A DNA stretch of 64,000 nucleotides, taken from positions 248,001 through 312,000 of the forward strand of contig CANGMI010000004.1 of assembly GCA_947455195.1 (NCBI GenBank), in the 5' to 3' direction. The position numbers and the translations under genes are program-made. The stretch is from Pseudomonadota bacterium. Its GTDB lineage: Bacteria; Pseudomonadota; Gammaproteobacteria; Burkholderiales; SG8-39. Below the pieces are notes generated by a model, which worked only from the letters and a program-made list of their open reading frames with translations, was not told the DNA's origin and made no database searches. Of the stretch, positions 19,631 through 32,774 are shown one piece after another (within the stretch, counting starts at the first letter, position 1; every line of letters starts with the position of its first letter).

Positions 19631-19885
19631 CTAGCAGGCGCGCAGCCATTCAAGCATTTCGTGATGTCTGGGTTCCGGACACTCGGGAACCGATTGCACG
19701 CGACCGCTCAGCAGATCCCACAGGCTGTTGTCGTCGAGGGCCAGCAGATCGTTCAGCGTCGAGAGTTTGCCATCATCGAGCGAATCTCGCCGTGCTGCGA
19801 GGAATTTCTGCAGCACCAGGTCGTTTTCCAGCAAGCCACGACGGCAGCGCCACTGCAACCTGCGGAATTCGACGTCGGGAATCAT
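19631..19885 (-). CDS. sdhE: Succinate dehydrogenase assembly factor SdhE (FAD assembly)
   Basis: A small 84-residue protein that promotes covalent FAD attachment to SdhA. The family signature RRGLLEND is at 15-22, with Leu/Asp-rich helices after it. It starts six bases after the sdhB stop and precedes gltA, the standard position in Burkholderiales. Confidence 0.92.
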   Translation of the reverse strand: MIPDVEFRRLQWRCRRGLLENDLVLQKFLAARRDSLDDGKLSTLNDLLALDDNSLWDLLSGRVQSVPECPEPRHHEMLEWLRAC

Positions 19886-19891
19886 GGTGCC

Positions 19892-20587
19892 TCAGACCAC
19901 CCGCTTCAGCATCAGATCCTTGATCTTGCCGATGGCCTTGGTCGGATTGAGGCTCTTCGGGCAGACATCGACGCAATTCATGATCGTGTGGCAGCGGAAC
20001 AGCCGGTACGGATCTTCCAGGTCATCCAGACGCGCTTCGGTGGCCTGATCGCGGGTATCGGCAATGAACCGGTAAGCCTGCAGGAGGCCGGCCGGACCAA
20101 CGAACTTGTCCGGATTCCACCAGAACGATGGGCATGAGGTCGAGCAGCAGGCACAAAGGATGCACTCGTAGAGCCCGTCGAGTTCGGCGCGATCTTCCGG
20201 CGATTGCAGCCGTTCGAGCTGGGGCGCCGGATCGTTGTTGATGAGATACGGCTTGATCGAGTGGTACTGCTTGAAGAACTGCGACATGTCGACGTACAGG
20301 TCGCGGATCACCGGCAGGCCGGGCAGCGGGCGCAGTTCGACCGGCTCCTTCAGGTCGGCCACCTTGGTGACGCAGGCCAGACCGTTCTTGCCGTTGATAT
20401 TCATCGCATCGGAGCCGCACACGCCTTCACGGCAGGAGCGCCGAAACGAGAAGCTGTCGTCCATTTCCTTCACGCGAACGAGCGCATCGAGCAGCATGCG
20501 ATCGGAGGGTTCGAGCTGGACGTCGTACTCCTTCATGTAGGGCTTGGCGTCGTGGTCCGGGTCGTAGCGCTGAATCCGGATTTTCAT
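19892..20587 (-). CDS. sdhB: Succinate dehydrogenase iron-sulfur subunit
   Basis: A 231-residue electron-transfer subunit. The [2Fe-2S] site is Cys52, Cys57, Asp60 and Cys72 (CREGVCGSD), with Asp as one ligand as in E. coli. The C-terminal ferredoxin domain carries CILCACCSTSC (142-152) and CHTIMNCVDVCP (199-210) for the [4Fe-4S] and [3Fe-4S] clusters. It links SdhA to the membrane quinone site. A 69-bp gap separates it from sdhA. Confidence 0.96.
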   Translation of the reverse strand: MKIRIQRYDPDHDAKPYMKEYDVQLEPSDRMLLDALVRVKEMDDSFSFRRSCREGVCGSDAMNINGKNGLACVTKVADLKEPVELRPLPGLPVIRDLYVDMSQFFKQYHSIKPYLINNDPAPQLERLQSPEDRAELDGLYECILCACCSTSCPSFWWNPDKFVGPAGLLQAYRFIADTRDQATEARLDDLEDPYRLFRCHTIMNCVDVCPKSLNPTKAIGKIKDLMLKRVV

Positions 20588-20656
20588 TGTTTCTCCTGGC
20601 CTGTCTGTGCAATGTGTTCGGGGTTTGCCGGGTGGCGTTCGGAATCTGACCGGCGG

Positions 20657-22420
20657 TCAGTACACGCGCGCCTTGGGTTCGAAGCTCTCTGCCGTGAGCG
20701 GCTTGAGCGTCACGCCCTTGTAATCGAGGCGATCACCCTCGCGATACCAGAGCGAGTGCTTGAGCCATTCGACATCGTTGCGTTCATGGAAGTCGGCCCG
20801 GTCGTGCGCACCCCGGGACTCCTTGCGGGCCTCGGCCGACACCATCGTTGCCCGTGCCACCTCGATGAGGTTGAGCAGTTCGAGCGCCTCGATGCGGGCG
20901 GTGTTGAAGACGCGCGACTTGTCCTTGATCTCGAGGTTCTGGGCCCGCTCGTACACCTCGCGGATTTTCGCCACACCTTCGGTGAGCGTGTCCGGGAACC
21001 GGAAAACCCCGCAGTGGAATTGCATCGTGCGCCGCATGTCACGTGCAACCTGCGCCGGGTCCTCACCACCCTTGCGGGTGTCCAGACGATTGATGCGCGC
21101 GAGGGTGTCATCGCCCGCGTCAGCCGGCAGAGCACGCTGGCCGGGATTCTTCTTCAGGAACTCGATGACGCGATTGCCCGTCGCCTTGCCGAAGACGACG
21201 AGATCGGTCAGCGAGTTCGTGCCGAGGCGATTGGCGCCATGGACCGAGGCGCAGGCCACTTCGCCAGCGGCATAGAAACCGGAGACGATGGTGTTCGGAC
21301 CATCGGCGCCCGGCACCACGACCTCGCCATAGTAATTGGTCGGGATACCGCCCATCTGGTAATGCACGGTCGGCACGACGGGAATCGGATCGCGTACCGG
21401 GTCGACGTTGGCGAACTTGCGGGCAATTTCACGGATGCCGGGCAGACGCTTCTCGATCGTCTCGAGGCCGAGGTGATCGAGTTTCAGAAGAACATGGTCG
21501 GCTTCCTTGCCGGCACCACGCCCTTCCTTGATTTCGGTCGCCATGGCACGCGCAACGACGTCGCGCGAGGCGAGATCCTTCATGTTGGGCGCATAACGCT
21601 CCATGAAGCGCTCGCCGTCCTTGTTGAGCAGATAACCGCCCTCGCCGCGCACACCTTCGGTGATCAGGACACCGGCACCAGCCACCCCGGTGGGGTGGAA
21701 CTGCCAGAATTCCATGTCCTCGAGCGGCAGCCCGGCCCGGGCCGCGATGCCGAGACCGTCGCCGGTGTTGATGAAGGCATTCGTGGTCGAGGCATAAATT
21801 CGCCCTGCACCGCCCGTCGCAAAGAGCGTGGCACGCGCCTGGAGGATCGAGATCTCGCCCGTTTCCATCTCCATGGCTGTCACGCCAAGGACGTTGCCGT
21901 GGGCATCACGCACCAGGTCGAGGGCCATCCACTCCACATAGAACTGGGTGTTGGCGCGCACGTTGCGCTGGTAGAGCGTGTGCAGCATCGCATGGCCCGA
22001 CCGGTCGGCGGCGCAGCAGGAACGCTGAACCGGCTTTTCGCCAAAGTTCGACGAGTGCCCCCCGAACGGACGCTGGTAGATCGTGCCGTCATCGTTGCGA
22101 TCGAAAGGCATGCCGAAATGCTCGAGCTCGATGATTGCCTGCGGGGCTTCACGGCACAGGAATTCGATGGCGTCCTGGTCACCCAGGTAGTCGGAGCCTT
22201 TCACCGTGTCATACATATGCCAGAGCCAGGAGTCTTCGCCCATGTTGCCCAGCGCCGCTCCGATGCCGCCCTGCGCAGCTACCGTGTGCGAACGGGTCGG
22301 AAACACCTTGCTCAGCACCGCCACCTTGAGGCCCGCTTCGGCCAGTTGCAGCGCGGCACGCAAGCCCGCGCCTCCTGCACCGACCACGACTGCATCGTAC
22401 TGCCGACGAGAGATCGCCAT
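20657..22420 (-). CDS. sdhA: Succinate dehydrogenase flavoprotein subunit
   Basis: A 587-residue catalytic subunit oxidising succinate to fumarate. The dinucleotide fold VVVGAGGAG is at 11-19; His45 in SHTVAAQGG is the covalent FAD attachment residue. The dicarboxylate-site motif HPTGVAGAG and the substrate Arg region RGEGG follow. The start at 22420 lies six bases before the sdhD stop in the transcript direction, so the two are tightly linked. The upstream in-frame extension overlaps sdhD and is rejected. Confidence 0.96.
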   Translation of the reverse strand: MAISRRQYDAVVVGAGGAGLRAALQLAEAGLKVAVLSKVFPTRSHTVAAQGGIGAALGNMGEDSWLWHMYDTVKGSDYLGDQDAIEFLCREAPQAIIELEHFGMPFDRNDDGTIYQRPFGGHSSNFGEKPVQRSCCAADRSGHAMLHTLYQRNVRANTQFYVEWMALDLVRDAHGNVLGVTAMEMETGEISILQARATLFATGGAGRIYASTTNAFINTGDGLGIAARAGLPLEDMEFWQFHPTGVAGAGVLITEGVRGEGGYLLNKDGERFMERYAPNMKDLASRDVVARAMATEIKEGRGAGKEADHVLLKLDHLGLETIEKRLPGIREIARKFANVDPVRDPIPVVPTVHYQMGGIPTNYYGEVVVPGADGPNTIVSGFYAAGEVACASVHGANRLGTNSLTDLVVFGKATGNRVIEFLKKNPGQRALPADAGDDTLARINRLDTRKGGEDPAQVARDMRRTMQFHCGVFRFPDTLTEGVAKIREVYERAQNLEIKDKSRVFNTARIEALELLNLIEVARATMVSAEARKESRGAHDRADFHERNDVEWLKHSLWYREGDRLDYKGVTLKPLTAESFEPKARVY

Positions 22421-22425
22421 TTGAA

Positions 22426-22773
22426 TCAGGCCCTCCAGAGAATCTGAACTGACCAGGCGGCGAGCCCGATCAGCGCGAAGATGACAAGCCCATGGGCCAC
22501 CAGCCGCGCCGCGGTCGGCTTGATGTAGTCCATGATGATGTCGCGCACGCCGACCCAGGCGTGGTAGCACAGGCTCAGCCAGAAGAGGATGGTCGCGAGT
22601 CGCATCCACACCGGCACGAACATGCCGTGCCATGCCTCGTAATCACCCGGCCTGATCGCAATGAGCATGATCACGAACAGCACGGAGTAGATCGCCATGG
22701 CGCACGCGGTCACCCGCTGCGCGAGCCATGACCCGAACCCGTAATGGGCACCCGTAATGACGCGATTCACCAT
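22426..22773 (-). CDS. sdhD: Succinate dehydrogenase membrane anchor subunit SdhD
   Basis: A 115-residue hydrophobic anchor with three predicted membrane helices (about 20-40, 58-80 and 90-112). [11 protein letters not shown] (69-79) carries the haem-ligand candidate His71, and the DYI motif after it resembles the quinone-site Asp/Tyr. The ATG at 22773 overlaps the sdhC stop (ATGGTGA), implying coupling; the adjacent GTG at 22770 is an alternative start. Confidence 0.9.
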   Translation of the reverse strand: MVNRVITGAHYGFGSWLAQRVTACAMAIYSVLFVIMLIAIRPGDYEAWHGMFVPVWMRLATILFWLSLCYHAWVGVRDIIMDYIKPTAARLVAHGLVIFALIGLAAWSVQILWRA

Positions 22774-23162
22774 ACCAGTGCCGCTCCGAGAATCAGGGTG
22801 AGAAGGAGGCTCACGACGAACACGACGACGCTCGAGCGGCGCGCTGGCGCAAGTTCGATGCCGACATGCATGTCGAGGAGCAGAAAGCGGATACCGGCGC
22901 AGAAGTGGTGCAGGAAGGCCCACAGCAGCCCGGTCATCACCAGTTTGACGAAGCCCCCCGAGAGAACGCTGCGGGCCCAGTCGTAACCCTCGGCACTGAC
23001 CATGCTGCGGTCAAAGAGCCAGAGCAGCAGCCAGAGCATCACGAAGAGGCCCAGTCCACTGATTCGATGAAAGATGGAGACGAGGCCCGGGAGCGGCAGA
23101 TTGCCGGGGCTGACGTTGTACCAGGGGGCGTAACGCTTGGGACGTGAGTTGTTATCGGCCAT
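22767..23162 (-). CDS. sdhC: Succinate dehydrogenase cytochrome b556 subunit SdhC
   Basis: A 131-residue membrane subunit with three predicted helices (about 33-50, 71-92 and 108-130). SIFHRISG (29-36) is the quinone-site segment and HHFCAGIR (85-92) contains His86, aligned to the haem ligand of E. coli SdhC. It is the first gene of the minus-strand TCA operon. The start at 23162 gives the usual MADN...RPKRYAPWYN N-terminus. Confidence 0.92.
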   Translation of the reverse strand: MADNNSRPKRYAPWYNVSPGNLPLPGLVSIFHRISGLGLFVMLWLLLWLFDRSMVSAEGYDWARSVLSGGFVKLVMTGLLWAFLHHFCAGIRFLLLDMHVGIELAPARRSSVVVFVVSLLLTLILGAALVW

Positions 23163-23260
23163 GTGCGGGCTGTCGTGTTGAACCTTCTTTGACTGGGACG
23201 CTCCATCGGGTGCGTGGTGGACTGCGTCAGGGCAGCACACCCACACCGAACGGGCACTGA

Positions 23261-23266
23261 AGTATA
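23261..23266 (-). promoter_or_regulatory. Candidate -10 element of the sdh operon promoter
   Basis: TATACT on the minus strand, about 95 bases before the sdhC start. The -35 region at the right spacing is poor, so an activator or another sigma factor may be needed. Confidence 0.35.
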
Positions 23267-23460
23267 GCGCGGAGATGGTGTGATGCAGCATGTCTGCGTG
23301 CGCAATGTGCATGACCACACGAAGCCCCGATCATCAGCGCCGAGACCTTGCGCGGCGCGAGTCCCGGCCGCGCGCACCCTGTGCGTGCACGGTTCGTCAG
23401 ACACCCTGTCAAGGTCGGCTTGCCCCTCTGTCGACTGCACCTCCGCCCGGCGCCTGCTCA

Positions 23461-23489
23461 TTGACTGTGAAGCGCCCCCCCACTAGACT
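23461..23489 (+). promoter_or_regulatory. Sigma-70 promoter for mdh
   Basis: TTGACT (-35) and TAGACT (-10) are separated by exactly 17 bases. Transcription would begin near 23496, leaving a leader of about 54 bases before the mdh ATG at 23550. Confidence 0.6.
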
Positions 23490-23549
23490 CATGGGTTGAC
23501 CTTTCCGAAGTTTCACCCCTCCTTCCACTGCTTCAGTCCGGAGTCCAGC

Positions 23550-24539
23550 ATGGCCAAATCCCCAATGCGTGTTGCAGTGACCGGCGCCGCCGGCCAGATC
23601 GGCTACAGCCTTCTTTTCCGCATCGCCAACGGCGACATGCTCGGAAAGGACCAGCCGGTCATCCTGCAACTGCTCGAGATTCCCGATGAGCGTGCGCAGA
23701 AGGCGCTCAAGGGCGTGATGATGGAACTGGATGACTGCGCCTTTCCGCTTCTGGCCGGCATGGTCGCGGCAAGCGACCCCATGGTGGCCTTCAAGGACGC
23801 CGACTACGCACTGCTCGTGGGTGCGCGTCCGCGTGGCCCCGGCATGGAGCGCAAGGACCTGCTCTCGGCCAACGCACAGATCTTCACTGCGCAGGGCAAG
23901 GCGCTCGATGCCGTGGCGAGTCGCTCGGTGAAGGTGCTGGTGGTGGGCAACCCGGCCAACACCAACGCCTACATCGCGATGAAGAGCGCACCGAGCCTTC
24001 CCCAGAAGAACTTCACCGCCATGCTGCGCCTCGACCACAACCGCGCCCTGTCGCAACTGGCGGCGAAGATGGGCCGGGATGTCGCCTCGATCGAGCGCCT
24101 GGTCGTGTGGGGCAACCACTCCCCGACGATGTACCCGGATTACCGTTTCGCACAGGCGGGCGGTCAGTCGGTGACCAGCCTCGTCAACGATGCGGCCTGG
24201 AACAAGGATGTCTTCATCCCCACCGTGGGCAAGCGCGGCGCGGCCATCATCGATGCTCGCGGACTTTCCTCGGCCGCATCGGCTGCCAACGCGGCCATCG
24301 ATCACATGCACGACTGGGCGCTCGGTACCGGCGACAAGTGGGTCACGATGGGCATCCCGTCCGATGGCGCCTACGGCATCCCGAAGGAAGTGATCTACGG
24401 CTTCCCTGTCACCTGCGCCAACGGCGAATACACCATGGTGCGCGATCTCGAGGTCGACGCGTTCAGTCGCGAGCGCATGGACTTCACCCTCAAGGAACTC
24501 CTCGAGGAGCAGGACGGCGTTCGCCACCTGCTGGGCTGA
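23550..24539 (+). CDS. mdh: Malate dehydrogenase
   Basis: A 329-residue NAD-dependent malate dehydrogenase of the cytosolic-type branch common in betaproteobacteria. The NAD motif [10 protein letters not shown] is at 11-20. GARPRGPGM (91-99) forms the mobile substrate loop. LDHNR (161-165) and WGNHSP (187-192) hold the catalytic Asp162, Arg165 and His190. It oxidises malate to oxaloacetate. The start at 23550 ([10 protein letters not shown]) fits the family. It heads the plus-strand arm and is followed by a strong hairpin, so it may be largely monocistronic. Confidence 0.95.
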   Translation: MAKSPMRVAVTGAAGQIGYSLLFRIANGDMLGKDQPVILQLLEIPDERAQKALKGVMMELDDCAFPLLAGMVAASDPMVAFKDADYALLVGARPRGPGMERKDLLSANAQIFTAQGKALDAVASRSVKVLVVGNPANTNAYIAMKSAPSLPQKNFTAMLRLDHNRALSQLAAKMGRDVASIERLVVWGNHSPTMYPDYRFAQAGGQSVTSLVNDAAWNKDVFIPTVGKRGAAIIDARGLSSAASAANAAIDHMHDWALGTGDKWVTMGIPSDGAYGIPKEVIYGFPVTCANGEYTMVRDLEVDAFSRERMDFTLKELLEEQDGVRHLLG

Positions 24540-24542
24540 TCC

Positions 24543-24576
24543 CCCGGGGCGGTCACCCCACCGTGACCGCCCCGGG
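24543..24576 (+). terminator. Strong hairpin terminator after mdh
   Basis: A perfect 14-bp inverted repeat, CCCGGGGCGGTCAC and GTGACCGCCCCGGG, with a 6-base loop, begins four bases after the mdh stop. No T-run follows, but stem stability is exceptional for the region. Confidence 0.6.
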
Positions 24577-24648
24577 CTGCACCGACGAACCCCCTGACCG
24601 TGGCCGGTCTCGACCGAAACCACCCCGTCAGCACCGGAGCGAGACCTG

Positions 24649-25542
24649 ATGACTGCAAGCCTCACCCCTGGCGCACGCTTTCGCGCCGCCATCCGCGAGG
24701 AGCATCCGCTCCAGATCGTCGGCACGATCAACGCCTACCATGCCCTGCTGGCACGTTCGGCCGGCTACCGCGCCATCTATCTGTCGGGCGGGGGCGTGGC
24801 AGCGGGATCACTCGGCCTGCCTGACCTTGGCATCAGCAACCTCGACGACGTGCTCACCGACATCCGGCGCATCACCGATGTCTGCGACCTGCCGCTCCTG
24901 GTGGACGCCGATACCGGCTTCGGCGCGAGCGCCTTCAACATCGCGCGCACGGTGCGCTCGTTCATCAAGTTCGGTGCTGCAGCGATGCATATCGAAGACC
25001 AGGTCGGTGCCAAGCGCTGCGGTCATCGGCCCGGCAAGGAAATCGTGTCCCAGGACGAGATGGTCGACCGCATCAGCGCCGCGGCCGATGCAAGAACCGA
25101 CGCCGACTTCGTGATCATGGCCCGCACCGATGCGCTGGCCGTCGAAGGCATCGACAGCGCGATCGATCGTGCCTGCGCCTGTGTCGAAGCCGGCGCCGAC
25201 ATGATCTTCGCCGAAGCCGTGACCGAACTGGCCCAGTACAAGCGGTTCGCCGCGGCGGTCAGGGTGCCGATCCTCGCCAACATCACCGAATTCGGCAAGA
25301 CGCCAATCTGGAGCGTTGACGAACTGCGTGGGGCCGATGTCTCGATGGTGCTCTATCCGCTATCGGCGTTCCGCGCCATGAACGCGGCTGCCCTGAACGT
25401 GTTCCAGACCATCCGCCGCGATGGCACTCAGGCGGCCGTCATCGACACGATGCAGAACCGCGAAGACCTCTACAGCCACCTCGGCTACCACCAGTTCGAG
25501 CAGCGCCTGGATGCGCTCTTCGCGAAGAAGAAGACGGGCTGA
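24649..25542 (+). CDS. prpB: 2-methylisocitrate lyase
   Basis: A 297-residue member of the isocitrate lyase/PEP mutase family. KRCGH (122-126, catalytic Cys124) is the lyase signature, DADTGFG (86-92) the metal-binding loop, and the length of about 295 is that of PrpB and not the longer isocitrate lyases. It cleaves 2-methylisocitrate to pyruvate and succinate, ending the methylcitrate cycle. It precedes prpC by 66 bp that contain two palindromes. Confidence 0.94.
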   Translation: MTASLTPGARFRAAIREEHPLQIVGTINAYHALLARSAGYRAIYLSGGGVAAGSLGLPDLGISNLDDVLTDIRRITDVCDLPLLVDADTGFGASAFNIARTVRSFIKFGAAAMHIEDQVGAKRCGHRPGKEIVSQDEMVDRISAAADARTDADFVIMARTDALAVEGIDSAIDRACACVEAGADMIFAEAVTELAQYKRFAAAVRVPILANITEFGKTPIWSVDELRGADVSMVLYPLSAFRAMNAAALNVFQTIRRDGTQAAVIDTMQNREDLYSHLGYHQFEQRLDALFAKKKTG

Positions 25543-25545
25543 ACA

Positions 25546-25581
25546 CCCCGATCGGGGCCTGCACGGGCCCTCGAGGGCCCG
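25546..25581. repeat. Two adjacent palindromes between prpB and prpC
   Basis: CCCCGATCGGGG (25546-25557) and CGGGCCCTCGAGGGCCCG (25564-25581) are both perfect palindromes, packed in the 66-bp spacer. Each can fold as a short GC hairpin with a four-base loop. They may slow or end transcription after prpB or protect the mRNA. Confidence 0.5.
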
Positions 25582-25608
25582 GTCGCCCATCAAGCCAAGG
25601 AGCAAGAC

Positions 25609-26766
25609 ATGAACGATGCCCCCGCCGCGCAGGGACCCAAGGTCAAGAAGTCGGTTGCACTCTCGGGCGTACCCGCTGGCAATACCGCACTGTGCACCGT
25701 GGGCCGCACCGGCAACGACCTGCACTACCGCGGCTATGACATCCTCGATTTCGCCGACAGCGCGGAGTTCGAGGAAGTCGCGCACCTTCTCATTCACGGG
25801 CGCTTGCCCAACCGCGCCGAACTGGTGAACTACAAGGCACGCCTGCGTGCCATGCGCGGGTTGCCCGCCGCGGTGCGGACGGTGCTCGAGTGCCTGCCCG
25901 CATCAGCCCACCCCATGGATGTGCTGCGCACCGGTTGCTCGGCGCTGGGCTGCGTGCTGCCTGAAAAGGAAGACCACAATCTGCCCGGCGCGCGCGACAT
26001 CGCCGACCGGCTGATGGCCTCCTTTGGCTCGATGCTCCTCTACTGGTATCACTACAGCACCAACGGACGGCGCATCGAGGTCGAGTCCGACGAAGACTCG
26101 ATCGGGGGCCACTTCCTGCATCTGCTCCACGGCACTCGCCCCACGGCCTCATGGGTGCGCGCGATGCACACCTCCCTCATCCTCTACGCCGAGCACGAAT
26201 TCAACGCATCCACCTTCACCTGCCGCGTCATCACCGGTACCGGATCGGACATGTATTCCTCGATCGCCGGCGGCATCGGTGCACTGCGTGGCCCCAAGCA
26301 TGGCGGGGCGAATGAAGTCGCGTTTGAAGTACAAAGCCGCTACGAAGACCCCGCCAGCGCCGAAGCCGACGCGATCCGGCGGATCGCCAATCGCGAGATC
26401 GTGATCGGGTTTGGCCATCCGGTCTACACGATCGGTGATCCGCGCAACAACGTCATCAAGGAAGTGGCGCGGCGCCTGAGCGCCGAAGTCGGCGACATGA
26501 AGCTGTTTGACATCGCCGAGCGCCTCGAGACCGTGATGTGGCGCGAGAAGAAGATGTTCCCCAACCTCGACTGGTTCAGCGCCGTGTCGTACCACCGGAT
26601 GGGGGTACCGACCGCGATGTTCACGCCGATCTTCGTGATTTCGCGCACGGCCGGCTGGTCGGCGCATGTCATCGAGCAGCGCATCGACGGCAAGATCATC
26701 CGGCCGAGCGCCAACTACACCGGTCCCGACAGCCGCCCCTGGGTTCCGCTGGCAGAGCGCGCCTGA
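25609..26766 (+). CDS. prpC: 2-methylcitrate synthase
   Basis: A 385-residue citrate synthase homologue of the short PrpC class. [11 protein letters not shown] and [11 protein letters not shown] carry the catalytic histidines, and the Asp is in LDWFSAV. It condenses propionyl-CoA with oxaloacetate. An AAGGAG site lies nine bases before the ATG. It sits between prpB and prpD, which fixes its role over that of an ordinary citrate synthase; gltA is elsewhere in the window. Confidence 0.94.
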   Translation: MNDAPAAQGPKVKKSVALSGVPAGNTALCTVGRTGNDLHYRGYDILDFADSAEFEEVAHLLIHGRLPNRAELVNYKARLRAMRGLPAAVRTVLECLPASAHPMDVLRTGCSALGCVLPEKEDHNLPGARDIADRLMASFGSMLLYWYHYSTNGRRIEVESDEDSIGGHFLHLLHGTRPTASWVRAMHTSLILYAEHEFNASTFTCRVITGTGSDMYSSIAGGIGALRGPKHGGANEVAFEVQSRYEDPASAEADAIRRIANREIVIGFGHPVYTIGDPRNNVIKEVARRLSAEVGDMKLFDIAERLETVMWREKKMFPNLDWFSAVSYHRMGVPTAMFTPIFVISRTAGWSAHVIEQRIDGKIIRPSANYTGPDSRPWVPLAERA

Positions 26767-26821
26767 GCGCGCCTGTCCACCCAATTCCATTCCCCGACTT
26801 CTCCCCCCTGAAGGTCCATCG

Positions 26822-28264
26822 ATGAGCGCTCATATCAGCAACGTCCGACCGAAACCCGACAAGGTGCTTGTCGACATCGCCCAATACGCTGCCAAGGCAG
26901 AAATCAAGAGCGCCGAGGCCTATCGCACCGCGCGCCTGTGTCTGATGGACACCCTCGGATGCGGCTTCGAGGCGCTGAGCTACCCGGCCTGCACGAAGCT
27001 CATGGGACCGGTCGTTCCGGGCACCGTGGTACCCAATGGGGCACGCGTGCCCGGCACCTCGTTTCAGCTCGATCCGATCCAGGCCGCGTTCAACATCGGC
27101 ACGATGATCCGCTGGCTCGATTTCAACGACACCTGGCTTGCCGCCGAATGGGGTCACCCCTCGGACAACCTCGGCGGCATCCTCGCGACGGCCGACTGGC
27201 TCTCGCGCATCGCCGTTTCGCAAGGCAAGAAGCCGCTGGTGATGCGCGATGTGCTCACCGCCATGATCAAGGCACACGAGATCCAGGGCGTGATCGCGCT
27301 GGAGAACTCGTTCAACCGCGTCGGTCTGGATCATGTCGTGCTGGTGAAGGTGGCCTCCACGGCCGTCATCGCGAACATGCTCGGCCTGTCGCAGGACGAA
27401 ATCATCAACGCACTGTCGCTTGCCTGGGTCGACGGCCAAAGCCTGCGCACCTACCGCCATGCGCCCAACACGGGGTCACGCAAGTCGTGGGCCGCCGGCG
27501 ACGCGACAAGCCGCGCCGTGCGTCTCGCGCTGATGGCCTCCAAGGGCGAAATGGGCTACCCCTCCGTGCTGAGCGCGAAGGGCTGGGGCTTCTACGATGT
27601 GAGCTTCAAGGGTCAGCCCTTCAAGTTCACCCGCAAGTATGGCTCGTACGTGATGGAGAACGTGCTCTTCAAGATCTCCTTCCCGGCCGAATTCCATGCA
27701 CAGACGGCCGTGGAATGCGCGATGACCCTGCATCCCCTCGTGCGCGACCGCCTCGCCGACATCAAGAAGATCGTGATTCGCACCCACGAATCGGCGATCC
27801 GCATCATCGACAAGAAGGGCCCCCTGAGCAACCCGGCCGACCGCGACCATTGCATCCAGTACATGGTGGCGGTACCCCTCATTCACGGACGCCTCACCGC
27901 TGCCGATTACGAGGACTCGATTGCCAACGATCCACGCATCGACAAGCTGCGCGCAACCATGGAGTGCGTCGAGGACAAGGCATTTTCAAGCGACTATCTC
28001 GACCCGGCCAAGCGCTCGATCGCCAATGCCATCACGGTGCACTTCCGCGACGGCTCCAAGACCGAGGAAGTAGTTGTCGAGTACCCGATCGGCCACCGAC
28101 GTCGTCGCACCGACGGCATCCCCCTGCTCGAGGAGAAGTTCCGCGTGAATCTGGCGCGACGCTTTCCTGCCAAGCAGGCCGAGGCGCTGCTCGAGTTGTG
28201 CCTGCAGCAGAAAAAGCTCGAGGCGATGCCGGTGCAGCAGTTCGTCGACATGATGGTCATCTGA
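26822..28264 (+). CDS. prpD: 2-methylcitrate dehydratase
   Basis: A 480-residue protein of the MmgE/PrpD family, cofactor-free, dehydrating 2-methylcitrate. Family segments such as [21 protein letters not shown] (95-115 region), the conserved Lys/Arg-rich [14 protein letters not shown] and [17 protein letters not shown] are visible. The start at 26822 ([14 protein letters not shown]) is chosen over a 52-codon extension that overlaps prpC. With PrpD present and no acnD/prpF, rehydration to methylisocitrate is probably done by the aconitase encoded next. Confidence 0.93.
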   Translation: MSAHISNVRPKPDKVLVDIAQYAAKAEIKSAEAYRTARLCLMDTLGCGFEALSYPACTKLMGPVVPGTVVPNGARVPGTSFQLDPIQAAFNIGTMIRWLDFNDTWLAAEWGHPSDNLGGILATADWLSRIAVSQGKKPLVMRDVLTAMIKAHEIQGVIALENSFNRVGLDHVVLVKVASTAVIANMLGLSQDEIINALSLAWVDGQSLRTYRHAPNTGSRKSWAAGDATSRAVRLALMASKGEMGYPSVLSAKGWGFYDVSFKGQPFKFTRKYGSYVMENVLFKISFPAEFHAQTAVECAMTLHPLVRDRLADIKKIVIRTHESAIRIIDKKGPLSNPADRDHCIQYMVAVPLIHGRLTAADYEDSIANDPRIDKLRATMECVEDKAFSSDYLDPAKRSIANAITVHFRDGSKTEEVVVEYPIGHRRRRTDGIPLLEEKFRVNLARRFPAKQAEALLELCLQQKKLEAMPVQQFVDMMVI

Positions 28265-28340
28265 CAATCAATTGGGGCGTTCTCGCCCGCTTGCGGCTGC
28301 GTCCTGACCGGCGTGGCCGACTGATCCACTAGGAGTGTTC

Positions 28341-31043
<2,703 letters not shown>

Positions 31044-31057
31044 TCGGCCCCTCGATC

Positions 31058-31085
31058 ACCGGCAGCCCCGAGCGGGGTTGCCGGT
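31058..31085 (+). terminator. Hairpin terminator after acnA
   Basis: A 12-position stem with one G-T pair (ACCGGCAGCCCC with GGGGTTGCCGGT) and a GAGC tetraloop begins 15 bases after the acnA stop. It marks the end of the prp-acn arm. Confidence 0.65.
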
Positions 31086-31186
31086 TGACTGGCTGGGGCG
31101 CCGTGTCGCCCCGATTCATCACCGGATGGTGCGCGCGATGAGCAGGCACCTCCTGCCGCCAGCATGCAGCCGCCAAGGTCCCGCCC

Positions 31187-31537
31187 ATGTCGATCACGAT
31201 CTACGGCATCAAGAACTGCAGCACCATGAAGAAGGCCTTCGACTGGCTTCAAGCTCGCGGCATCGAGCACCGATTTCACGACTACAAGCGTGAAGGCATC
31301 GACAGCACCACGCTGCGGCGCTGGTGCGCGGCACTCGGCTGGAAGACGCTCGTCAACACCCGCGGCACCACCTGGCGCACGTTGACGCCGGCTGAGCAGG
31401 CGATTGCAGGCGATGCCGATGCGATCGCACTGATGCAGCGCTACCCGAGCCTCGTCAAGCGCCCGGTTCTCGAGCGCGATGACCTGCTGCTCGTCGGTTT
31501 TTCGGCCGATGCGTGGGCGAAGTCTTTCCCCGACTGA
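31187..31537 (+). CDS. ArsC/Spx-family reductase (YffB-like)
   Basis: A 116-residue thioredoxin-fold protein of the ArsC family, YffB branch. ITIYGIKNC places the redox Cys at residue 11, and RGTTWRTL and the tail LVKRPVLERDDLLLVGF are family segments. Whether it reduces arsenate or a glutathione adduct is not known; no ars genes are adjacent. It lies alone between the acnA terminator and a convergent TctC receptor gene. Confidence 0.85.
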   Translation: MSITIYGIKNCSTMKKAFDWLQARGIEHRFHDYKREGIDSTTLRRWCAALGWKTLVNTRGTTWRTLTPAEQAIAGDADAIALMQRYPSLVKRPVLERDDLLLVGFSADAWAKSFPD

Positions 31538-31555
31538 AAAAGCGCGGTACCCCTC

Positions 31556-32665
31556 TCAGGACTTGTCGGCTGCCTGCAGTCCCAGTGACTTGACCTGAGC
31601 GCCGGTGCGCTCCACCTCGATGCGAATACGCTCGGCCAGTTCGACCGCCGTGCTGGTGCGCACCTCGTTGCGTTGAGCGTACATGGCCTCACCATAGACG
31701 CGACCCCGCGTGATCCGTGCCAGATCGGCGCTGATGCGCTCGACGAGCGCTGCAGGCGTTGCTCGCGGGGCAAAGACCCCGATCCACGTCACGACCTCCA
31801 TCCCCTTGAAGCCAGCCTCGTCGATGGTGGGGACCTCGGGCATGTGCGGCGAGCGCTCGGCCGACCCGATGGCGATCGGCACCAGGCGCCCGTCGCGCAT
31901 GAAGGGCAACGCACTGGAGAGCGCACCAAAGGACAGCGCGACACGTCCGGCCATGACATCCTGCAGGGCTGCGGCAGCCCCCTTGTAGGGAATGTGATTG
32001 AGCCGGATACCGGCCTGGCGCTGGAAGCGCTCCCACGACAGATGATGAACGCCCCCGATTCCGTTGGTGCTGTATTCGAGCGTGCCAGGGCGTGTACGAG
32101 CCTGGTTGAGGAGATCGGTGACCGAGCGAATGCCCGATTCGCTGCTGGCCACCATCACATAGGTAAATCCACCGACCAGACCTACCGGAGCCAGGTCACG
32201 CACCGGACTGAAGGTCAGGCGCTCCTGAAAGAAAGGCACACTCACGATGGCACCATCATCACTCACGAGGAGCGTGTGGCCATCAGGGCTTGCCTTCACG
32301 ACGGCCTCGGCAGCAATCTGTGCCGATGCGCCGGTCTTGTTCTCGACGAGAACATTCTGACCCCACAGTTCCGACAAGCCCTTGGCGAGGAGGCGTGTGG
32401 TGATATCAACGCCGCCGCCGGGTGGATACCCGAGCACGAGCCGCACCGGGTGATCCGGAAAACGCGGAACGCTCTGCGCCACGCTTGCGTTGGAAAGCAA
32501 CGTCCCCAGCACAGCCGACATTGCGAGACTGACACACCTCAGGGCCACTCTCGCCGATCGGTGCGGCCAGACGAGGGTGCAAGGGATGCTGGTCGCGCCG
32601 GCCCGAGCGTCCAGGGCAGGACCCCGGTGGGTAGAACGCTTGAATACACACGACCCCTTGTGCAC
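31556..32665 (-). CDS. Tripartite tricarboxylate transporter receptor (TctC/Bug family)
   Basis: A periplasmic solute receptor of about 369 residues. The family core opens RFPDHPVRLVLGYPPGGGVD, and LNHIPYKGAAAALQDVMAGR forms the second ligand loop. The start is a GTG at 32665 with AGGAG seven bases upstream; this leaves a long basic segment before the hydrophobic signal core (AMSAVLGTLLSNASVAQS), so a shorter start is possible. No tctA/tctB membrane genes are adjacent: an orphan receptor. It diverges from an FMN hydroxyacid oxidase gene 109 bp away, hinting that the ligand may be a hydroxyacid (inference). Confidence 0.87.
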   Translation of the reverse strand: MHKGSCVFKRSTHRGPALDARAGATSIPCTLVWPHRSARVALRCVSLAMSAVLGTLLSNASVAQSVPRFPDHPVRLVLGYPPGGGVDITTRLLAKGLSELWGQNVLVENKTGASAQIAAEAVVKASPDGHTLLVSDDGAIVSVPFFQERLTFSPVRDLAPVGLVGGFTYVMVASSESGIRSVTDLLNQARTRPGTLEYSTNGIGGVHHLSWERFQRQAGIRLNHIPYKGAAAALQDVMAGRVALSFGALSSALPFMRDGRLVPIAIGSAERSPHMPEVPTIDEAGFKGMEVVTWIGVFAPRATPAALVERISADLARITRGRVYGEAMYAQRNEVRTSTAVELAERIRIEVERTGAQVKSLGLQAADKS

Positions 32666-32774
32666 GGTACTCTCCTGAAATCGCCGGTCTCGTCGTCGAA
32701 CCGATGACGAACAGAATAACCGATCGAAGTGCGGCCATCGATTCGGAATCGATGCCGCGAGGAGGAAACCTGCC

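Larger units (their letters stand above)
23163..23549. promoter_or_regulatory. Divergent control region sdhC / mdh
   Basis: A 387-bp gene-free region between the two arms of the central-carbon cluster. It holds a strong sigma-70 promoter toward mdh and a weaker candidate toward sdhC. Many relatives have a GntR-type regulator gene here; none is present and no other coding sequence is convincing. It is more AT-rich in patches than its surroundings. Confidence 0.65.

Noticed and set aside
20204-22447. Open frame of 747 codons on the plus strand
   Set aside because: It is antisense to sdhA and sdhB; no recognisable motif.
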